Assembly: GCA_034926785.1 (NCBI GenBank)
Contig: JAYFQU010000003.1
Span: 1-32,988 of the forward strand
Origin: UBA7703 sp034926785
Lineage (GTDB): Bacteria > Bacillota > Clostridia > Christensenellales > CAG-138
DNA length: 32,988 nucleotides
Direction: 5' to 3'
The position numbers were made by a program, and so were the translations under genes. Shown one piece after another: positions 29,405 through 32,988 of the stretch (positions within the stretch are counted from its first letter, which is position 1; each line of letters begins with the position of its first letter). Under the pieces are notes generated by a model. It saw only the letters and a list, made by a program, of their open reading frames with translations. It was not told where the DNA came from and ran no database searches.

Positions 29405-30796
29405 TCAAGGATCGGGTGTTGCAGCGGGTGTCGAGGAGAGCGCCGCTTCCGGCGTTACGGTTGGCAATATGAATCCGGGCTGGAAGGAAGCGACATTTTC
29501 CGCCGCATCGGTTCCAAGCCGCTTGAGAATCTTATCATAGGCCGCCTGAAACCGCTCCTGTGTATAGCGCGTACGCGAATCCACCATCGAGAAATCCGCA
29601 AGCGCCTGCTGCAGCGGCACGATCGAAAATGACATGATCTTATTCTCGTTGTAGTAGTTATAGGTATAGGTCAACACATAGCTCGCGCGGATGGACGTAA
29701 GCCGATCCTGATCCAGATCATAGGAAAAATCCAGGTTCAGGATGATGTTATTCAGGCTTTCGGAGTGGATGGCGCTCGACATAAAGTTGCCAAGGCTGTA
29801 AGCGATGAACACCGTCTTCTCCGAACCGTTTACCGTGACGGTGCGTTTCTCCATCGGCTCAATCGAATGCGAATGGCTCATGATGATCGCATCCACACCG
29901 GCCGCGGCCGCCTCGTCCGCAGCCGCCGTCTGCCTACGGCTGGGCTTGATGTCCTTTTCCACACCATCGTGCAGATACATAACGATGACCTTTGCGCCGA
30001 GCGAACGTGCGGTTGCGACATCCTGCTCCATACGCTCCTTGGAATAATAGTTCATCGTCCAGCTCGCATCCTCACCGTCAAGCGAGAGTTTAAATTTGTT
30101 GGTAAAGCCCGTATATGCGAGAATCGCAACAGGAATACCGTGCACATCGCGGAGATAGACCGTGCCGACATCCTCTTTTTTCAGGTTGGTACCGAGCGCA
30201 ACGAAGCCCATCTCCCGCAGTGTCCGCGTGGTTTCAAACGCGCCCTCCACCAAAAAATCCATCGCATGGTTGTTGGCGGTAAACAGCACGTCAAAATTAC
30301 AATCCTTGAGCGCCTCGGCATACGCCTTCGGCGCATTGAAGCCGACAATGGTTCCGTTAAGCGGCGCACCGCTATACATACATGCTTCAAAGTTACCCAG
30401 CAGCACATCCGCGCCCTGCAGCTCATTTTTAATCTGCGCAAAGTGCTTGGTGAAGTCATAGCTGCCATCGGGTTGCAGCGCGTCCGCCATCTGATAGTCG
30501 CAGCACATCAAGTCTCCGACAAAGCGCATGGAAAAGCTCTGCTCGCCGGTGGCCTTTGTCTCCTCCGGGGCGGGCGTCTCCTCCGGCGCCTGTGTCGCCT
30601 CGGCAGGCTGCGCGGTCTGCTCCGCCGCTGCGGTTGGCTCCAGGGTCCCCGTCGCCTCGGCCGCGGGGGCCGCCTCCGGCTGCGCCGCACTCCCGCCGCC
30701 CGTAACGATCAGATTGATCGTGACCACAACAGCGAGCGCGAGAAGCAGCAGATTCAATATGAGTAGTTTTCTTAATTGATTCGGTTTGCGTTTCAT
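29405..30796 (-). CDS. CapA-family membrane-anchored protein, paralog 2
   Basis: A 463-residue protein with an uncleaved-looking N-terminal membrane anchor (about residues 10-32), a Pro/Thr/Ala/Glu linker (about 38-88), a CapA domain (about 90-405) and a short Pro/Thr tail. Motifs: MRFVGDLMCCDYQ, LLGNFEACM, TANNHAMDFL, YLHDGVEKDI, MSHSHSIEPME and YSLGNFMSS. The usual GSHPHV motif is altered to MSHSHS, keeping both histidines. Unlike paralog 1 it is held by a transmembrane helix rather than a lipid. The ATG at 30796 follows GAGGG with eight-base spacing. It is first gene of the four-gene operon and has a near-perfect promoter. Confidence 0.9.
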   Translation of the reverse strand: MKRKPNQLRKLLILNLLLLALAVVVTINLIVTGGGSAAQPEAAPAAEATGTLEPTAAAEQTAQPAEATQAPEETPAPEETKATGEQSFSMRFVGDLMCCDYQMADALQPDGSYDFTKHFAQIKNELQGADVLLGNFEACMYSGAPLNGTIVGFNAPKAYAEALKDCNFDVLFTANNHAMDFLVEGAFETTRTLREMGFVALGTNLKKEDVGTVYLRDVHGIPVAILAYTGFTNKFKLSLDGEDASWTMNYYSKERMEQDVATARSLGAKVIVMYLHDGVEKDIKPSRRQTAAADEAAAAGVDAIIMSHSHSIEPMEKRTVTVNGSEKTVFIAYSLGNFMSSAIHSESLNNIILNLDFSYDLDQDRLTSIRASYVLTYTYNYYNENKIMSFSIVPLQQALADFSMVDSRTRYTQERFQAAYDKILKRLGTDAAENVASFQPGFILPTVTPEAALSSTPAATPDP

Positions 30797-30815
30797 CCTA
30801 TAAACCCTCGGTATT

Positions 30816-30844
30816 ATGATAGAGACAAGCGCCGAAAATGTCAA
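30816..30844 (-). promoter_or_regulatory. Strong promoter of the CapA2-PIG-L/NAGPA2-LRR2-GT14 operon
   Basis: On the minus strand a perfect TTGACA, a 17-base spacer and TATCAT (five of six). Transcription would begin about 25 bases before the start codon. Confidence 0.75.
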
Positions 30845-31015
30845 ATCCGGCAGCACCGGTTCAAGCTGTGTTTTTTCGACGGAACTGCCGCCAAAAACAG
30901 CCTTTGCATCATGTGAATGGGATTTTCGCGTGAAATCTAAGCGCTTACCCTGCCGTTTTTACGCTTTTTATAGTATGATACGTTCATCAAGCAATCAAAT
31001 GAGGGTTCCATTCCT

Positions 31016-32572
31016 ATGATGAAATTCCTATCTCTCCTAATGAGCGCCATCATGCTTCTGCCCGCGGCAGGTACAATCGGCACCGCACCGCCGGATGCAA
31101 AAATCCTCGCGCCATACTACATCGTTGTGGACGCGGACGATCCCTCCATCGTGTTTTACGAAAAGGATGCGGATGACCGATGTATCCCCGCAAGCACGAT
31201 GAAGATCATGACCTGCATCCTGACGCTGGAGAACGTAAAGGATCTCGACGACACCGTCGTGATCACCAAGCAGGCCGCCAGCATGAAGGAAACCAACTCT
31301 CTCATGCACGTGCTCGCCGGAGAGACGCTGAGCATCCGGCAACTGCTCTATGGCATGATGTTGGTTTCGGGCAACGACGCGGCGATGACGCTCGCGAACT
31401 ATGTTGCGGGCAGCGTTGCGGCCTTTGCAGAGCTAGCCAACGCCAAGGCGGCGGAGCTTGGCATGACCACCACCCATTTCACCAACGCCAGCGGCGCTTT
31501 TAACGGCAAGCAGTATTCCACCGCGCGGGATATGGCGCTGCTGATGTCCTACGCCTTAAAAAACGAAATGTTCCGCACGCTAATCTCCACCGCGCGGTAT
31601 ACGATTGAACCAAACGATGTGCGAAAGGAGCCGTTGGAACTCGTTAACTCCAACCGCCTGATTTCGGATGATCCTGAGAGCGACTGCTACAGTGCCCTCT
31701 GCATCGGCGGAAAGACGGGCAGCACCGACCGCGGCGGAGATTGTCTTGTCGCCGTTGGGCAGCTTGACGGCGCGCGTGTAATCGTCGTGCTCATTGGCGC
31801 GGACGACACGAACCACCGGGACGCGAACAAGCGCATGCCGCGTGTTTTCCAGAACGGAAAACTCTTCATCGAATATACGCTCCAGAACGACTACGCCGCC
31901 GTAACGCCGGATTCGCTCGGCGTCTCGTATGCCGACGAGGTCACGCCAAGCGGCATGACGGCACCACTCTCCGTCTCGGCGCAGTTTGACGAGGGCACAC
32001 AGGGGCGCCTGCCGAAGGTGCTCGCGGACAAACTCGCCGCCGATCCCTCCGCCCTGGAGGCAACTGCCGCGCTCGACGAAGGCCTCTCGGCGGTTCAGCC
32101 GGGCGACGCGGTCGGCACGGTCACCTATTCCTATGCGGGGCGCGCGCTCTTCTCCGGCCGTTTGGTTGCCGACGCGGGTTCCCCCGCCTTTGCAACGCCA
32201 ACCAGTGCGCCTATACCGGAAACACCCGTGCCGGAGCCTGCGAACGGCGCGGCGGAAACGCTCGGCCAAGCAAGCCCCGGGGTCTATGTCTTTGCCGGCA
32301 TCAGCGCGCTGCTGTTTTGCAGTCTGATGGTTCTGATCGTGCTCAACATCAAAAGCGCGATGAACAAAAAGAAAAAGACGCAGAAACCCCGCCGGTATCC
32401 GCCGGTAGGCGGCGAGTCCCCTGCGCGCGCGGCGGCCAAGCCGGAGGACAGCGCACCTCTTGAAATGCACACTGTTGAGCCGGAGCCGGAGTCCGCCAAA
32501 GATGACTTTACCCTCTTCTCCCAGTCCGAACCCGCCAAGGATAGCTCGGAGGATCCGGGAAAAAGGGATTAA
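31016..32572 (+). CDS. D-alanyl-D-alanine carboxypeptidase (S11, DacF-like)
   Basis: A 518-residue low-molecular-weight penicillin-binding protein that trims terminal D-Ala from peptidoglycan stem peptides outside the cell. A signal peptide covers residues 1-23. The S11 catalytic domain shows STMK (Ser60-Lys63), SGN (118-120) and KTG (233-235). A beta-rich second domain lies at about 300-395, then a Pro/Thr stretch and a transmembrane helix at about 422-445. A basic stop-transfer (KKKKTQKPRR) and an acidic, Pro/Glu/Ser-rich cytoplasmic tail of about 65 residues follow. A transmembrane C-terminus replaces the amphipathic helix of many DacA-type enzymes and the tail is longer than usual. The ATG at 31016 follows GAGGG; an ATG one codon later is equally possible. 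Confidence 0.93.
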   Translation: MMKFLSLLMSAIMLLPAAGTIGTAPPDAKILAPYYIVVDADDPSIVFYEKDADDRCIPASTMKIMTCILTLENVKDLDDTVVITKQAASMKETNSLMHVLAGETLSIRQLLYGMMLVSGNDAAMTLANYVAGSVAAFAELANAKAAELGMTTTHFTNASGAFNGKQYSTARDMALLMSYALKNEMFRTLISTARYTIEPNDVRKEPLELVNSNRLISDDPESDCYSALCIGGKTGSTDRGGDCLVAVGQLDGARVIVVLIGADDTNHRDANKRMPRVFQNGKLFIEYTLQNDYAAVTPDSLGVSYADEVTPSGMTAPLSVSAQFDEGTQGRLPKVLADKLAADPSALEATAALDEGLSAVQPGDAVGTVTYSYAGRALFSGRLVADAGSPAFATPTSAPIPETPVPEPANGAAETLGQASPGVYVFAGISALLFCSLMVLIVLNIKSAMNKKKKTQKPRRYPPVGGESPARAAAKPEDSAPLEMHTVEPEPESAKDDFTLFSQSEPAKDSSEDPGKRD

Positions 32573-32646
32573 AGAGCCTTTTCTTCTCTGGAAGAAAGGA
32601 TCCTAACGAGTCTTTTACTACTTGATTCCGGCTTTCCATGATTGGA

Positions 32647-32676
32647 CGCAAAAGGAGACTCGCATACGCGAGTCTC
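32647..32676. repeat. Outer copy of duplicated tuf terminator (family-2 element, copy F)
   Basis: Thirty bases beginning CGCAAAAG with stem GAGACTCGC / GCGAGTCTC, repeated at 32840-32869 with one substitution. The duplicated unit includes the A-run that is the T-tract of the tuf terminator on the minus strand. Confidence 0.85.
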
Positions 32677-32839
32677 GGCCCATCGACAAAGTCCTACGGA
32701 CTCTGCCGATGGGTTTTACTTTGGGTTAAAATGACGCGAATCGCGCCATTTTTTCACAAATTCGGCGAATGAATCGCCGAATTGGATGGAACTTGGGGGA
32801 TTTTCGTAATCCCCCAACCCCTGATGGGGTTTGTCGACG
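32677..32839 (-). repeat. 163-bp structured repeat element, family 2, copy F
   Basis: A reverse-orientation copy: GGCCCATCGACAAAGTCC at one end, and GTTTGTCGACG, the other terminus read backwards, at the other end. In between are the long CCCATCGAC/GCCGATGGG stem, the near-palindrome around GACGCGAATCGCGCC, the AATTCGGCGAATGAATCGCC-GAATT hairpin, GGGGGATT/AATCCCCC and AACCCC/GGGGTT. It is inserted in the terminator of tuf between two copies of the whole terminator. Confidence 0.9.
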
Positions 32840-32869
32840 CGCAAAAAGAGACTCGCATACGCGAGTCTC
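32840..32869 (-). terminator. Terminator of tuf (gene-proximal copy)
   Basis: On the minus strand the stem GAGACTCGC/GCGAGTCTC is followed by TTTTTGCG. It lies 17 bases from the tuf stop codon. No clear separate terminator for the convergent carboxypeptidase gene was seen in 32573-32646, apart from a bulged CTTTTCTTC/GAAGAAAGG stem without a T-tract. Confidence 0.8.
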
Positions 32870-32886
32870 CTTTGTGTTTGCGTTTC

Positions 32887-32988
32887 TTACGCGATGACTT
32901 CGGTGACGACGCCGGAAGCAACCGTGCGGCCGCCTTCGCGAATCGCGAAGCGAAGTCCCGTCTCGATGGCGATCGGCGTGATCAGCTG
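32887..32988 (-). CDS. tuf: Elongation factor Tu, C-terminal end (partial)
   Basis: The last 33 codons and stop of a gene running in from the right edge. The visible residues QLITPIAIETGLRFAIREGG and RTVASGVVTEVIA match the conserved C-terminal beta-barrel of EF-Tu (LRFAIREGGRTVGAGVV in most bacteria). EF-Tu delivers aminoacyl-tRNA to the ribosome. The assignment is certain from this motif, although most of the protein is outside the window. Confidence 0.95.
   Translation of the reverse strand, partial: QLITPIAIETGLRFAIREGGRTVASGVVTEVIA

Noticed and set aside
30930..30950. A cre-like AAGCGCTT palindrome between capA2 and the carboxypeptidase gene
   Set aside because: It matches only the centre of a catabolite-response site and is not placed over either promoter.
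5067..32839. Repeats considered as a CRISPR array or as REP/BIME sequences
   Set aside because: Copies are dispersed kilobases apart, 163-194 bp long, with terminal inverted repeats and locus-specific flanking hairpins, which fits neither CRISPR nor simple REP units.

Overview
The window looks like chromosome of a Gram-positive, G+C-rich (roughly 55-60% by eye) member of the Clostridia. The evidence is ribosome-binding sites of the AGGAGG type, lipobox lipoproteins, a GlpP antiterminator, a YugP-type protease, YitT and DacF-like proteins, and exported proteins with long Pro/Thr/Ala/Glu linkers of the kind seen in Christensenellales-like genomes. The order-level guess is inference. No rRNA, tRNA, CRISPR array or prophage was seen. 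The first 141 bases look like the end of an insertion sequence and the last 102 bases are the 3' end of tuf.

Layout. 1-2400: insertion-sequence end, an Ohr peroxidase, a stand-alone phosphodiester glycosidase (NAGPA) domain protein and a small membrane protein. 2700-8600: asnS (minus), then yugP, an unknown two-helix membrane protein, an M29 aminopeptidase and a YitT protein (plus). 8586-13581 (minus): GtrA and a sensory diguanylate cyclase, then a two-gene malate/lactate unit (Ldh2-family dehydrogenase, malic enzyme). 13875-14450: glpP. 14772-17390 (minus): a GlcNAc-6-P operon, nagA - CBM9-like protein - nagB. 17560-18387: a membrane-anchored glycerophosphodiesterase. 18687-30796: an envelope region built from two paralogous sets of the same three exported proteins (PIG-L-like/NAGPA fusion, leucine-rich-repeat lipoprotein, CapA-like phosphoesterase), one set also carrying a GT14 glycosyltransferase. 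31016-32572: a DacF-type D,D-carboxypeptidase. 32887-32988: tuf (partial).

The most unusual signal lies between the genes. Two families of short non-coding, hairpin-rich elements occur seven times: a 194-bp family (2470-2663 and 14499-14692, three differences) and a family of about 165-170 bp (5067-5236, 8386-8555, 18481-18641, a truncated copy at 6074-6159, and 32677-32839). Every copy abuts a Rho-independent terminator hairpin. In four copies the whole hairpin (20-30 bp, different at each locus) is present on both sides of the element, as if the terminator stem-loop were the target site and had been duplicated on insertion. The two families have different interiors but related imperfect terminal inverted repeats beginning CAG, so one unseen enzyme may move both.

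Functionally, several genes can be tied to N-acetylglucosamine and the envelope: NagA/NagB catabolise GlcNAc-6-P, GT14 enzymes typically transfer GlcNAc, NAGPA domains cleave sugar-phosphodiesters and PIG-L domains deacetylate GlcNAc. The paired arrangement suggests that the LRR/CapA/PIG-L-NAGPA proteins act together on a surface glycopolymer. That is inference from gene order and family knowledge; no substrate can be read from the sequence.
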